This document shows positions 43,086-51,759 of a stretch of DNA of 64,000 bases, piece by piece. Every line of letters starts with the position of its first letter. Positions within the stretch are counted from its first letter, which is position 1. The notes beneath the pieces were generated by a model, which ran no database searches, was not told the origin of the DNA, and saw nothing but the letters and a program-made list of their open reading frames with translations. Origin of the DNA: JBALVT01 sp965262875 (GTDB taxonomy: Bacteria > Pseudomonadota > Gammaproteobacteria > Pseudomonadales > Halieaceae); assembly GCA_965262875.1 (NCBI GenBank), contig CBDHGD010000002.1, positions 46,151 through 110,150 on the forward strand, given 5' to 3'. Position numbers and translations under genes: made by a program.

Positions 43086-43520
43086 CTAGGCAGCGAGTGC
43101 TTTTGAGTACATTTTTTTCGCTGATTCAGTGTTTTCTTCCAAAGCTTTTGCAGAAAGTTCAGCAAACTCGTTACCTTGAACCAGGAATTTTTCATAAGCT
43201 GCCGAGCAATTAGAAGCGGCCACTTTGTAAAAATCAGCAACATCAGTTGTCTTTGTCAGTGCCTTTGCGCTGTCGAAAGCAGTTGCAAGATTTGACAGGT
43301 AGTTATCATATGCTTTTTTAGCTAATTCTTCACCGCTTTTGATGACTGCTGCGTTGTAGTCGATCAGGTTTTCCGCGAATTTTACAGAAGTATCTGTAGA
43401 TTGTGCGCATGTATCTTGAGCTTCAGTTTTTGTTGATGCCGGTGTTTCCGTTGCGTGTGATGCCGGTATTTCCGGTTTTGCTGCTGCCGGGGCTTCCGTT
43501 ACTTGTACTGTCTTGGCCAT
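43086..43520 (-). CDS. Phasin family protein
   Basis: 144 residues. Phasins coat polyhydroxyalkanoate granules. The N terminus is Ala/Thr/Pro-rich with a small repeat (ASHATETPASTKTEA). The helical phasin domain follows: NLIDYNAAVIKSGEELAKKA, DNYLSNLATAFDSAKALT, and FLVQGNEFAELSAKALEENT. The ATG at 43520 has AAAGGAAAA upstream. It ends shortly before the terminator at 42995. No PHA synthase is in the window; it may act on granules made by chromosomal genes. Confidence 0.85.
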   Translation of the reverse strand: MAKTVQVTEAPAAAKPEIPASHATETPASTKTEAQDTCAQSTDTSVKFAENLIDYNAAVIKSGEELAKKAYDNYLSNLATAFDSAKALTKTTDVADFYKVAASNCSAAYEKFLVQGNEFAELSAKALEENTESAKKMYSKALAA

Positions 43521-43751
43521 TGTTTTTTCCTTTGTAAGATTTACCAGTTTGGAAGTGTGTATTCCCTGTTTCATGAGGCAATACAACCAATAAATTATGC
43601 GCCGCAATATTCATCTGTCAGCATCAATTTTTGGGCATAACCCCTGCGGTGAAAATTACTGATTCAAATCAGTGTCAGCGGTGTGTCTCTGCGGCTTCAA
43701 AGAAAAAGAAATCTTCGTGAAATTGCGTTTTGTTTTTGGGTTATTTTGCCA

Positions 43752-43935
43752 CCACCTCTCGACTTCTCGCACATGTGATGCGCCATTGGCCGGCAGGGCC
43801 AACGGGCTTTTCGACTTCTCGCGCATGTGATGCGCTGCCAGTCCAATAGGGTATGTGATGCCCTGCCATCCCAACGGGCCCGAGAGGCTGCCAGTCCAGC
43901 GGAGCATGAAATGCCCCGCTGGTTGGCAGGGTCGG
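43752..43935. repeat. Cluster of at least three palindromic modules
   Basis: CTCTCGACTTCTCGCACATG, later CGACTTCTCGCGCATGTGAT, GGGTATGTGATGCCCTGCC, CAACGGGCCCGAGAGGCTGC and GAGCATGAAATGCCCCGCTG occur in a row. This is the densest array of the family in the window. It fills most of the gap 43521-43996, which has no gene. Confidence 0.75.
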
Positions 43936-43996
43936 CTTGCCGTTTACCGGATCATGTGGCTACAGTCTCTGAATAGATCATAAGGGAAAAGCACAG

Positions 43997-44284
43997 ATGG
44001 CGTTTACGGGGCGGCGGCGCAAGACTGAGCGGAAGCGTACAGCGCATCCGGCGGTTCGAATTGAACCTGATGCCGCACTGCGGGTTGAGGGCCAGCGGCT
44101 GGAACATTTTTGTTACGCGACAACGCTCCGGATCACCTGCGCCTGCGGGCATCAGGGTATTTTGCCTGTGAGCGCGCTCCGTGATCGCTATCCCCGTGGA
44201 ACCCGGATTAGCGAAGTGCTTGGACATGTGCGTTGCTCACGCTGTCAGGGCAGTCGCATTCAATCGGTCAAGACGCTCGACTGA
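43997..44284 (+). CDS. Small zinc-ribbon protein 3
   Basis: 95 residues. A basic N-terminal tail (MAFTGRRRKTERKRTAHP), then two Cys pairs: ITCACGHQGILPVSALRDRY and VRCSRCQGSRI, around GTRISEVLGH. Same fold class as the protein at 39040, with a longer N terminus. Start ATG follows AAGGGAAAAGCACAG. Function unknown; nucleic-acid binding is plausible from the basic tail. Confidence 0.65.
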   Translation: MAFTGRRRKTERKRTAHPAVRIEPDAALRVEGQRLEHFCYATTLRITCACGHQGILPVSALRDRYPRGTRISEVLGHVRCSRCQGSRIQSVKTLD

Positions 44285-44493
44285 CACAGCGGCGGCCTTT
44301 TTGAGGCCTGTTTTTTTCTTCAGCACTCACCTGATCTGTCAGGTTCAGTGTCCCGCTCTGGACATATGCGGCAGAACAATTGCTATAAACCGAGAAAACC
44401 CGTGACAATTCAACTTTGTTGACACATGCCATTCAAAATGGGAGAGACCCCGAAGGGCTGTAAACCCGATGATTTCAACGAAGGTGTCAAAAC

Positions 44494-45060
44494 GTGTTTT
44501 TCAAGAGCAAAACAACTTCCGGCTCAAAGGCCGCAGAAACCCCCAAACCGGCAGCACCCAAAGCGTTGGTTGCGACAAGTCCCAAGCCAAATCATTTCAA
44601 GGCACCTGCCCGGAAGATCAAGCCGCCTGCCTCGGTTCTGTCGTCTGATCTGCACATTATCGGCACCGTAAAGACCATCGGAGATATTCAGGTTGATGGC
44701 ACTGTCGAAGGCAATGTTCATGCGGACCTGCTGTGCATCGGAGAAAGTGGTGCCATAAAAGGTGAAGTGGTTGCGCGCGATCTTGTGGTAAACGGTCACA
44801 TCGTTGGCAACGTGCGCAGTCTGAAAATACACCTGACCACAACCGCCCGTGTTCAGGGCGACATCATTCACAAGACCCTTGCAATCGAAAACGGTGCTTG
44901 CTTCGAAGGATCGGCCCAACATCAGGATGACCCTCTTATTCAAAAAGATCCCAAACCCAAGCCCAAAAGCCAGCCCGCGCCACGCGTGGAGGCTGGTAAA
45001 GGTCGTCAGGTTAAAGCCAGAAAAGCACCCAATGCAAACCGCCCGAAATTGTCCGAATAA
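44494..45060 (+). CDS. Bactofilin (polymer-forming cytoskeletal protein)
   Basis: 188 residues from GTG 44494. A short Pro/Lys-rich N-terminal tail precedes the beta-helical bactofilin core: LSSDLHIIGTVKTIGDIQVD, GTVEGNVHADLLCIGESGAI, VNGHIVGNVRSLKIHLTTTA. A basic, Pro/Lys-rich C-terminal tail follows. Bactofilins polymerise into filaments without nucleotides and often organise cell-wall or DNA-segregation factors. It is preceded by about 200 bp without a gene. No partner gene such as an M23 peptidase is next to it. Confidence 0.92.
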   Translation: MFFKSKTTSGSKAAETPKPAAPKALVATSPKPNHFKAPARKIKPPASVLSSDLHIIGTVKTIGDIQVDGTVEGNVHADLLCIGESGAIKGEVVARDLVVNGHIVGNVRSLKIHLTTTARVQGDIIHKTLAIENGACFEGSAQHQDDPLIQKDPKPKPKSQPAPRVEAGKGRQVKARKAPNANRPKLSE

Positions 45061-45813
45061 GTCAACTTATGGCGCATAAAGTCACAAATACACCCCAAAA
45101 AGGCAGGGTTTGTCATATCCGTATTCGGGTTATGCGGCTCTTTGAGGGGCTGAGCGCGACACGCTAACATACGGGGGTGCCGTCCGGTGTCGTCGCGTTT
45201 TCCAGCTCCTGGCCGAGGCCTATGCGGCCGCGTAGTGCCAGCCTGTCACCAGTCGCGCCGCCTGTCATGACTCGGGGAGGCGCGCCTGTTTTTCTTCAGC
45301 AATGGTTTGTTCTGTGAGGTCAGTCAAGCGACCCTCACGCATGGCCCCGGCAAGCCGGAACCACGCGAGACGGCCCCGCGCGGGTGCCGCGCAGGCAGGC
45401 CGCAGCGCGGCCAGGCGTCATCCCAGCCGATTGCCAACCACTCACCGCAGTCTTCAGGTGATCCGTTGTGCAATGGTTTCAAGCCTGCTGCCTGTCTGTC
45501 GCAGATAAAAACCAGCGTCAAGGATCACAAAACTTTTACAGGGGAGCGTCAGGACTGCTCTGATACGGTGCCGTTCCCCACACCGGCCGCCTTGCAAACA
45601 CAGCCCTGCTTGCAGGCGGGCAAGCAGGGCCGCGTCTTTCAGGCGACCTGTCTCCTTCGGGGCTTCAATGCATGTGCCAGGCGTCATCCCCTGAAAAACT
45701 TTTGCGCCCGGCAAGCCGGCGGCTGCGCCGTCCCTGACACTGGTTTTTCTCCACGCCTGCCCGTCAGCAGGCCACCGCAATCGGGCGGGTGGTAAATTAA
45801 GGAGTTAAACCCA
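45061..45813. other. 753-bp GC-rich intergenic stretch
   Basis: An open frame at 45307-45795 has no recognisable content and looks like a by-product of GC richness. A perfect 11-bp stem hairpin lies at 45603-45630 (GCCCTGCTTGC/GCAAGCAGGGC, loop AGGCGG). A segment around 45390-45420 is rich in GCGCGG repeats. No gene is supported. Confidence 0.5.
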
Positions 45814-46725
45814 ATGCTGACAGCTTATGACGAAATCGAACTTTTCGGCTTGACCGAAACTGCCGACGATCTGCCTATTCCCTGCGATGATACTTTGCGC
45901 GATGCGATCGTGCGGGAAACCTTTGAAAGCTTGTTTTCTGGCCTATCAGGAACGGGCTTGCATAAAGAAATTGAACCGCTGGCGCATGGGTTGGCAACGT
46001 TACTATACCGCCGCCGCAATGTGATCGAGGTAGAATTAACCAGGCACACAGACGCTTTGCAAGGCTTAATCCGTCTTAAAGACGGGAGCGAAATCACCAC
46101 AACTGCAATTGGGGACGCCCAAACAAAAGCGGAAACAATGCGCGATTTACGCGATGCGCTTGACCTTATGGCAGAAACCGCCGCCCAATGCTACGAGTTG
46201 GAAACGGGCAACGCATACAATCCACCAAGCGGCGGGCGGGGTAAACGCAACGCCCATTTATCGGGCGCAATGTTTGAAGCTAAGGACTGGCTGGAAGCGC
46301 ATGAGGCGCAACAAGCCGAACAATTCAAAATTGAAGGCGCACCGCTGGCCATTGCTGGTGATCGGGACTGGGTGGACATTGACGCAATCTGGGAGCGTCT
46401 CGACCGTATCCGCGACAGATTCCGTGAAAGCTATAACAGCGACCTTATTTTGTATCACAAGGCCGACAAAAAAGGCGTGGATGCCATTGCGGCGGCATGG
46501 GCGCGTAATCGCAAAGTTGCACAAGTGACGTTTCAACCGAATTGGCGGGCCTTTGGGAAATCCGCAGGGTTCAAGGCGATAGACCAGATGCTGGACACGC
46601 CAAAGCCGCTTGGCGGCGTGGTGATCTTCGGCAGCGCAGGCATTGCGCTTAATCTGGCCGACAAGGCCGAGGCCAAAGGCATTAAGGCGATGCGGGTTAA
46701 ACGGCCAGAGCAGAGCGACATCTGA
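45814..46725 (+). CDS. DUF2493 (SLOG/YspA-type) domain protein
   Basis: 303 residues. The C-terminal third is the DUF2493 domain of the cpYpsA/SLOG superfamily, expected to bind a nucleotide-like ligand: ILYHKADKKGVDAIAAAWAR and GGVVIFGSAGIALNLADKAE. The N-terminal 200 residues are helical (RDAIVRETFESLFSGLSGTG). Long forms like this are common on alphaproteobacterial plasmids. The start ATG follows AAGGAG. The function is unknown. Confidence 0.85.
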   Translation: MLTAYDEIELFGLTETADDLPIPCDDTLRDAIVRETFESLFSGLSGTGLHKEIEPLAHGLATLLYRRRNVIEVELTRHTDALQGLIRLKDGSEITTTAIGDAQTKAETMRDLRDALDLMAETAAQCYELETGNAYNPPSGGRGKRNAHLSGAMFEAKDWLEAHEAQQAEQFKIEGAPLAIAGDRDWVDIDAIWERLDRIRDRFRESYNSDLILYHKADKKGVDAIAAAWARNRKVAQVTFQPNWRAFGKSAGFKAIDQMLDTPKPLGGVVIFGSAGIALNLADKAEAKGIKAMRVKRPEQSDI

Positions 46726-46823
46726 AACAACGCCGCCTTGCATTTGTGCAGGGCGGCACCACGGATGGGGCAGGGCGAACGATGCGCAAAGGACACTTCT
46801 TACGAAGTGACTGTTAATCATGC

Positions 46824-46867
46824 TTGCCGCGCCAAGATGGGCTTGAACAGCCCTCTTGGCGCGGCAA
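46824..46867. other. Long hairpin downstream of the DUF2493 gene
   Basis: TTGCCGCGCCAAGA and TCTTGGCGCGGCAA form a 14-bp perfect stem, continued inside by GGGCT/AGCCC. No T-run follows. It could be a transcription barrier or processed RNA end. Confidence 0.6.
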
Positions 46868-46983
46868 TTGGTGAAACACTGGCTGGTTGCATCAAGGATC
46901 AAGCGTCGAAGGCGGTGTGTGGCTGTCGGTTAGAACTGGAATACTCCAGAATAATCCTTTATATATAAATCAGGAGATCAAAC

Positions 46984-47415
46984 ATGGCACATGCCTTACA
47001 AATAGATACATTGGCTTTTTCTAAAAAGCTCAAAGAAGCGGGTGCGGATGATCGGTTGGCGGATGCCATTGTTGAAGGCCTCACCGCCGCTGATACCTCG
47101 GAACTTGCTACAAAGTCAGATGTTGCTAAAGTTGAAAGCGGCCTCAAGCAAGATATTCTCAAAGTCGAAAACAAGATCGATAAAGTTGAGAGCAAGATCG
47201 TCGAGGTGAAAGCTGAACTCAAGCAAGACATCGCCGAAGTCAAAGGCGAGTTGAAGGCTGATATTGCCGAGGTCAGAACCGAGATTGCCGACGTCAAATC
47301 CGATTTAACAACGCTTATTATGCAAAGCAGTAACCGCACAATTTACATCATAGGCGGGCTGATTGGCTTGCTGTTCGCTATCGACAAGTTACTGCCGCTC
47401 GCAGGGCTTGAATAA
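46984..47415 (+). CDS. Coiled-coil membrane-anchored protein (DUF1640/CCDC90-like)
   Basis: 143 residues. N-terminal helix (LQIDTLAFSKKLKEAGADDR), LATKSDVAKVESG, a long heptad coiled coil with the repeated pattern VKxELKxDIAEV, and one C-terminal membrane helix (TIYIIGGLIGLLFAIDKLLP). The layout recalls the CCDC90/MCUR1-like family, whose bacterial function is unknown. It is the longer relative of the protein at 11812. ATG follows AGGAGATCAAAC; an intrinsic terminator follows at 47433. Confidence 0.8.
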   Translation: MAHALQIDTLAFSKKLKEAGADDRLADAIVEGLTAADTSELATKSDVAKVESGLKQDILKVENKIDKVESKIVEVKAELKQDIAEVKGELKADIAEVRTEIADVKSDLTTLIMQSSNRTIYIIGGLIGLLFAIDKLLPLAGLE

Positions 47416-47432
47416 GAGCCTGCCACAGAAAG

Positions 47433-47455
47433 CGGCCTTTCGAGGCCGTTTTTTT
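47433..47455 (+). terminator. Intrinsic terminator
   Basis: CGGCCT-TTCG-AGGCCG followed by seven T, 18 bp after the coiled-coil gene stop. The remaining gap to 47737 has no supported gene. Confidence 0.9.
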
Positions 47456-47737
47456 ATGTCCGGTGATTTTCGGGGGACTTGCCTTGTCTTTAGAATGCCG
47501 CCAAAAATGGCGGCGCGGCGCGGGTTACCCACAACCCTTCGTCGTTCGATACTTGGGGTCTCTCGCCTACGGGCGCAAGGTCAGAACAAAATCTCCCATG
47601 GTCGATTGCGTTCTGACTGGATAACCCGCCCCGCCGATAGACGAGGCGTTCCTGACTGGATCGCCAGCTTCAGAAAGTGGCGCAGCCTTACAGCAAAAGA
47701 CCAACCCGAAAGACGGTGTGGATACGATAGCAAGCGG

Positions 47738-48025
47738 CTATGCGTTCACCGCCGCTTTAAGGGCGGTGGCGGCACGAATGCTGACAGCCTTGTCAGCGTC
47801 CTTGCTGATCATCTCGCCGGTTGCCGGACTGCGTAACTCGCGGGCAGGGCGGTCACGGGTTTCAAACTTGGCAAGATCGGGCAGAGCCACAGCATCCCCT
47901 GCTGTCAGGCGTTTGCTGACAACTTTGGCAAGCGCATCCAGAACTTCGCTTGCCGTCTTCTGGGTGCATCCAGTTTCCTCTGCCAGATCTTTTATCAATG
48001 CGCTTTTGGGGATGGGTCGTGCCAT
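47738..48025 (-). CDS. HU/IHF family DNA-binding protein
   Basis: 95 residues from ATG 48025, with AAAGGAACC upstream. Standard HU fold: PKSALIKDLAEETGCTQKTA at the N terminus, LPDLAKFETRDRPARELRSP in the arm region, and a helical end (ADKAVSIRAATALKAAVNA). The family bends DNA and shapes plasmid nucleoids. It is more diverged than chromosomal HU. A second HU/IHF-type gene is at 52338. Confidence 0.88.
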   Translation of the reverse strand: MARPIPKSALIKDLAEETGCTQKTASEVLDALAKVVSKRLTAGDAVALPDLAKFETRDRPARELRSPATGEMISKDADKAVSIRAATALKAAVNA

Positions 48026-48390
48026 ATGGGGTTCCTTTGCGTGTGTTTCTGCTCGTGTGGCCTGAGCCACTTGCGGCAAACTATGCAGGGGATGGTACTG
48101 ATTGCAAGTCTTGTTTGCTTGGGCCATACCGTTTGATCCGGGTGGGCGTTGTCGTCTTCTTTGCCAGGGTAAGCAGTCATGCCATCTGATCAATCCGGTG
48201 GCACTGTCTTTGCCTGCGGCGGCATAAACAATGTGGTTTATGTTGCTGGATCAGCGCAGACCTGCCTTGTTTCTTAAGATGGATCAATAAGCCTTGGCGC
48301 AGAGTGGACAAGGGTCTGCCCTATAGCAACGTATGCTCATTCCAGAATCCTTGTGCTTATAGACAGGTCATCGCATACAGCGAGCGTGGT

Positions 48391-48432
48391 GCATTAAGGA
48401 GCCAATATGACGTCATATTGGCTCCTTAATGC
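48391..48432. other. 42-bp perfect palindrome without a loop
   Basis: Starts GCATTAAGGAGCCAATATGA and is exactly self-complementary around GAC|GTC (48411/48412). Outside it AGGGTCTGC (48312 region) and GCAGACCCT (48444 region) form a second pair of inverted arms. No gene is supported in 48026-48571. It could be an operator, a recombination or replication site, or a remnant of an element end. Confidence 0.7.
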
Positions 48433-48571
48433 TTAAGTGGAGCAGACCCTCTTCAAGTCAAAAATTCCCCTTGGCCAAGGCCAATTCCGCGCGGAAGACA
48501 ATTTTTAACGTGACCCCTCGGCTCTCCCCAAGGCTTTTCAATTTCCCATCGAAACAAGGAAGGACCTTACG

Positions 48572-48796
48572 ATGACCCATAAATATTACAATGTTTGTAT
48601 CGCCACCACAGGCAAAGACGACAAAACCTACTTCACCAAAGTCGGCGCGGCGTTTCCCGGCAAAGACGGCAGCAAAGCCATCATGAACATCAAACTCGAT
48701 GCCCATTCCCTCAACGGCGAATACGTCCTCTTTGCCTCTCGGGCATGTAATGCCCTGTCGGCCAGCGGCACCCAAAACCAAAACCGGCAACGATGA
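48572..48796 (+). CDS. Small hypothetical protein frameshifted by a palindromic module
   Basis: 74 codons now. The body (MTHKYYNVCIATTGKDDKTY, FTKVGAAFPGKDGSKAIMNI, KLDAHSLNGEYVLFA) resembles small plasmid proteins that end shortly after an LFxPK motif. A 34-nt module (48736-48769) is inserted after LF. 34 is not a multiple of three, so the tail is now SRACNALSASGTQNQNRQR. Without the insert the frame would read APKTKTGNDDVVE-stop, a plausible native end. ATG follows GGAAGGACCTTACG. Confidence 0.65.
   Translation: MTHKYYNVCIATTGKDDKTYFTKVGAAFPGKDGSKAIMNIKLDAHSLNGEYVLFASRACNALSASGTQNQNRQR
48736..48769 (+). repeat. Palindromic module that shifts the frame
   Basis: CTCTCGGGCATGTAATGCCC then TGTCGGCCAGCGGC, 34 nt. 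It shares its first 16 nt closely with the 33-nt module in DUF2958 (31175-31207). Confidence 0.7.
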
Positions 48797-48822
48797 CGTC
48801 GTCGAATAACCCAACTCCCAAC

Positions 48823-48850
48823 TGGGCGGCCCAAAGTGGCCGCCCTTTTT
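48823..48850 (+). terminator. Intrinsic terminator
   Basis: GGGCGGCC-CAAAGT-GGCCGCCC and six T, downstream of the small gene at 48572. The following 390 bp to the ArdC start hold no supported gene. Confidence 0.85.
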
Positions 48851-49242
48851 TCTGTTGCAGCATTCTTACGGTGCTGTTGTCGTTGATCCGGTTGAGCGAA
48901 ACGATAACAGTGTTTTAAAGCAACGGGTTGCTTTAACGGATCTCGACCGATCCTGTTTTTGTGGCCCTTGGGGTTCGGGCAAGCCGAACGCCACTTCGGG
49001 CTATTGGGGGCCTGTTCCGGCCCCCTTTCCAAATTGTGGGGCTTCCCCATGCTCGCTTTAAAAATCAAAGATTTTGAAACCTGCGCGTGGGTCCAGTCCC
49101 GCGCTAAAGCGCGAATTTTGAAATTCCCCGCCCCTTTCTTTCATCGCATTCAGATTTTCAGAGCAGCGCCCTTACGGGCTTGTCTCAAAATATGAACCAT
49201 TTGGGGAATAACCTCAAACACAGCGCAAAAGGAAACGTCAAA

Positions 49243-50118
49243 ATGGCAAAAGTTGATATGCACGCAGTAATTACAAACCAAGTAATAGCATTATTAGAAG
49301 CTGGCACAGTGCCTTGGGTTAAGCCTTGGAGTATTGGCGGTTGCACATCCATGCCGCGTCGATCAACCGGGGCGTTTTATCAGGGCATTAATGTTTTAAT
49401 CCTTTGGATGAAATGCACGGAAATGGGATATTCTTGCGACCAATGGTTAACCTATAAGCAAGCGGCAGCTCTGGGCGGCCAAGTCGTCAAAGGATCAAAG
49501 GCAACGCGGGTGGTTTATTACAACAAGACTATTGCTAAAGATGAAAACGACAAGGAAACAATCATTCCATTTCTGAAATCCTATAGCGTCTTTAACGCCA
49601 GTCAAATTGAAGGATTGCCGGCACAATACGACCTTGAGCCAGCAGAACCAGAGGTTTTTGAAAATGAAATCATTGAACAGGCTCAAAATTTTGTTGATGG
49701 GACAGGTGCAGAAATCAAACATGGGGGCAATCGTGCATTTTATGCGCGGAAACGAGACCAGGTGACCATGCCGGAGTTGAAACATTTTCACAGTTCAGAG
49801 GCGTATTTTCAAACATTGAATCACGAACTCATTCATTGGTCAGGTGCGAAAGCCCGGCTTGACCGGACCAAAGGCAAAAGGTTTGGTGATAATGCTTATG
49901 CCTTCGAAGAGCTGGTCGCTGATATGGGCGCGGCGTTTCTCTGTGCGCGTTTAAATATATCTCCGAACATGGAACAAACGGCGGCTTATATTCAAAGTTG
50001 GCTAAAAGTCTTGCGCGAAGATAAGAAGTTTATTTTCCGCGCCGCGAGCCAGGCATCAAAGGCGGCTGAATACCTATTCGATCTAAATCCGCAACAAAAT
50101 GAGCAGGAGGCCGCATAA
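49243..50118 (+). CDS. ardC: ArdC-like antirestriction protein, intact copy
   Basis: 291 residues. N-terminal ssDNA-binding domain (AGTVPWVKPWSIGGCTSMPR, YQGINVLILWMKCTEMGYSC). C-terminal zincin-like metallopeptidase domain with HELIHWSGAKARLDR (HExxH) and the downstream EELVADMGAAFLC glutamate. ArdC proteins protect incoming plasmid DNA from restriction during conjugation. The ATG at 49243 follows AAAGGAAACGTC. It is a diverged paralog of the split copy at 39345 and less GC-rich. It stands alone. Confidence 0.93.
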   Translation: MAKVDMHAVITNQVIALLEAGTVPWVKPWSIGGCTSMPRRSTGAFYQGINVLILWMKCTEMGYSCDQWLTYKQAAALGGQVVKGSKATRVVYYNKTIAKDENDKETIIPFLKSYSVFNASQIEGLPAQYDLEPAEPEVFENEIIEQAQNFVDGTGAEIKHGGNRAFYARKRDQVTMPELKHFHSSEAYFQTLNHELIHWSGAKARLDRTKGKRFGDNAYAFEELVADMGAAFLCARLNISPNMEQTAAYIQSWLKVLREDKKFIFRAASQASKAAEYLFDLNPQQNEQEAA

Positions 50119-50315
50119 GCGCACCCTGCGCGGAACGCGGCGCGGATGGCGCTGGAAGGGTGCCTTTGGCATGGCCAGTTTGCCCTTTAAAAACACACAA
50201 AAACAACAGGTTAACACCCGTATTCTGCTTGTAAAAGCACCCCGAATATGGTAAAAATAACCAAATAAAACAACGCTTTAACCGAAGATATCTATGCAAA
50301 TAGAAAGGGTCTGAA

Positions 50316-50795
50316 ATGTCAGAGAAACGCAAGAGGCTGCCAAGCCGACGCCCGTCCGAAGTGCGTAAAATCAAGATGCAGAATGGCCAGTCATTATATG
50401 TGACTTTGGGATATGACCCCATGGTTCCGGATGCGCCAAAAGAAGTGTTTTATGATCGCGGGTTTCGGGAGGGCGCAGAGTTGCAATTCATCGCCAACGA
50501 TATGTGCATCATGATCTCTTTGCTGTTGCAGGCGGGGTATACAGCCAAGGATATTTCCAAGTCGCTTTCAAAAACCACTGTGGAAACGCCAACGGGTTTC
50601 TCGACTTCTCGCGCATCACATACCCGAGAAGCTGCCAACCCAACGGCTGAGGTGTCACAGCACGGCTCGATCGTAGGGTTGATCGTGGAGCAACTACAGA
50701 TTGCCCCGTCATGGATGAAGGAAGCCGGGAACCGCACCGGCATCAATGCCGATGTACATAAAGCGATTACAGGAGGTCATCATGCAAGATTATAA
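50316..50795 (+). CDS. TSCPD domain protein (NrdJ C-terminal-like) with a module insertion
   Basis: 159 residues. Resembles the TSCPD domain found at the end of B12-dependent ribonucleotide reductase and as small free proteins: LYVTLGYDPMVPDAPKEVFY, REGAELQFIANDMCIMISLL, GYTAKDISKSLSK. Between ETPTG and EVSQHGS the protein has FSTSRASHTREAANPTA, 51 nt (50598-50648) of palindromic-module sequence, in frame. The C terminus (GSIVGLIVEQLQIAPSWMKE) continues normally. It overlaps the next gene by 14 bp. Its role without a reductase is unknown. Confidence 0.78.
   Translation: MSEKRKRLPSRRPSEVRKIKMQNGQSLYVTLGYDPMVPDAPKEVFYDRGFREGAELQFIANDMCIMISLLLQAGYTAKDISKSLSKTTVETPTGFSTSRASHTREAANPTAEVSQHGSIVGLIVEQLQIAPSWMKEAGNRTGINADVHKAITGGHHARL
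50598..50648 (+). repeat. Palindromic module inside the TSCPD gene
   Basis: TTCTCGACTTCTCGCGCATC then ACATACCCGAGAAGCTGCCA. The block CGACTTCTCGCGCAT is shared with 43752-43935 (same strand) and with 52922-53043 (reverse complement). Confidence 0.75.
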
Positions 50796-51375
50796 CGCAG
50801 TGTCAAAATGGCATTTCGAGAGCGAGATCGGCGAGAAGCGCGGCATGGTGTCCCTGGCCGAGCAGGACGGGATCACGGCGTTGCGTGTCAGGTTCGCCGA
50901 TGGCGATACAGAGACCGCCACCATAGCATTGACGCTGGCGCAAGCCGAGTTCCTGATCGATGCGTTGCCCGCAGCTTTGAACGTGGTGCGGGCGCGTCAG
51001 GAACGCCGGGCTTGGGAGGCGTCGCTGTATGATCCCTTTGCCGATATTTGCGCGGATATTCCAGATAAAAACGGGGTGCCGCAAACCGGCCCGTCTCAGC
51101 CGGCCTCAAAGGCTGTGGCAAAAACACCAGCGCAAAAAGCATCCGCTGCGGGTGATGCCGAGGCAGTGGATGCGCCTGGCGGCATGGCAAAGCCGGACCT
51201 GCCAATCCCTGCGCGGCGCGGTGCGCCCTGGACGGCGGCGGAAGAAAAGCAGCTGGCAGAGAGCCACGGCGCGGGGCAAAGCGTTGACGCGCTGGCGGAT
51301 CAGTTTGACCGAAGTCCGTTCGCGATCACAAAGCGGCTGGAAAAACTCGGCCTCATTGAAGCGAAAGCCGCATAG
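50782..51375 (+). CDS. Hypothetical plasmid protein with C-terminal HTH
   Basis: 197 residues. ATG at 50782 follows AGGAGG by five bases. The N-terminal half (WHFESEIGEKRGMVSLAEQD, then ATIALTLAQAEFLIDALPAA) is a beta-rich domain. A Pro/Ala-rich linker follows, then a SANT/HTH-like end (APWTAAEEKQLAESHGAGQS, DQFDRSPFAITKRLEKLGLI). The last part resembles the short HTH in plasmid proteins that choose between binding sites; no target is known. Cotranscribed with the TSCPD gene; terminator at 51405. Confidence 0.7.
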   Translation: MQDYNAVSKWHFESEIGEKRGMVSLAEQDGITALRVRFADGDTETATIALTLAQAEFLIDALPAALNVVRARQERRAWEASLYDPFADICADIPDKNGVPQTGPSQPASKAVAKTPAQKASAAGDAEAVDAPGGMAKPDLPIPARRGAPWTAAEEKQLAESHGAGQSVDALADQFDRSPFAITKRLEKLGLIEAKAA

Positions 51376-51404
51376 CCAGAAATCAAACTCCAGGAAATAG
51401 CAGG

Positions 51405-51435
51405 GCGCGGGATTGATCCTATCCCGCGCTTTTTT
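51405..51435 (+). terminator. Intrinsic terminator
   Basis: GCGCGGGAT-TGATCCT-ATCCCGCGC and six T, 30 bp after the HTH-protein stop. Confidence 0.9.
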
Positions 51436-51634
51436 CATGCGCGGCGTCCAGTGCGGTTTTGCCGGACGTAAACGCATTGGGCCAGGTGACTGTCTTGCGT
51501 TGTTGTTTCAAAATATAGTTGACCTCAAGGGTCCAGTCAAAGGTATCTGCGGGTCTGCTGATACTGATGAAGGCCGGGCCTTTTTTGTCATGAGCAGAGT
51601 TTCATACGGGCTGAATTCGATTTCGTCTGTCATA

Positions 51635-51756
51635 GGGTTGAACGCCTCAATTCCGGTCTCGTGTGCATTTTTCCCGGAATGCACAAGCTGTCATATGTGG
51701 TCTCTAAAAAGATTTATCACAGGCCTTCAAAATGTCAAAGAAAAGTCGTTCAACTT
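51635..51756. repeat. R element, reversed copy
   Basis: In reverse orientation relative to 42511: GGTTGAACGCCTCAATT at one end, TCAAAGAAAAGTCGTTCAAC at the other. The interior has TTTCCCGGAATGCACAAGCT and CATATGTGGTCTCT. It ends four bases before the ProQ/FinO stop codon. Confidence 0.78.
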
Positions 51757-51759
51757 TAC

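Noticed and set aside
43752..43935. Possible CRISPR array in the repeat cluster
   Set aside because: Units are palindromic, unequal in length and spacing, also occur singly inside genes, and there are no cas genes.
45307..45795. 162-codon open frame in a GC-rich gap
   Set aside because: No recognisable domain, no ribosome binding site, many rare-type codons and hairpins inside; looks like an open frame by composition.
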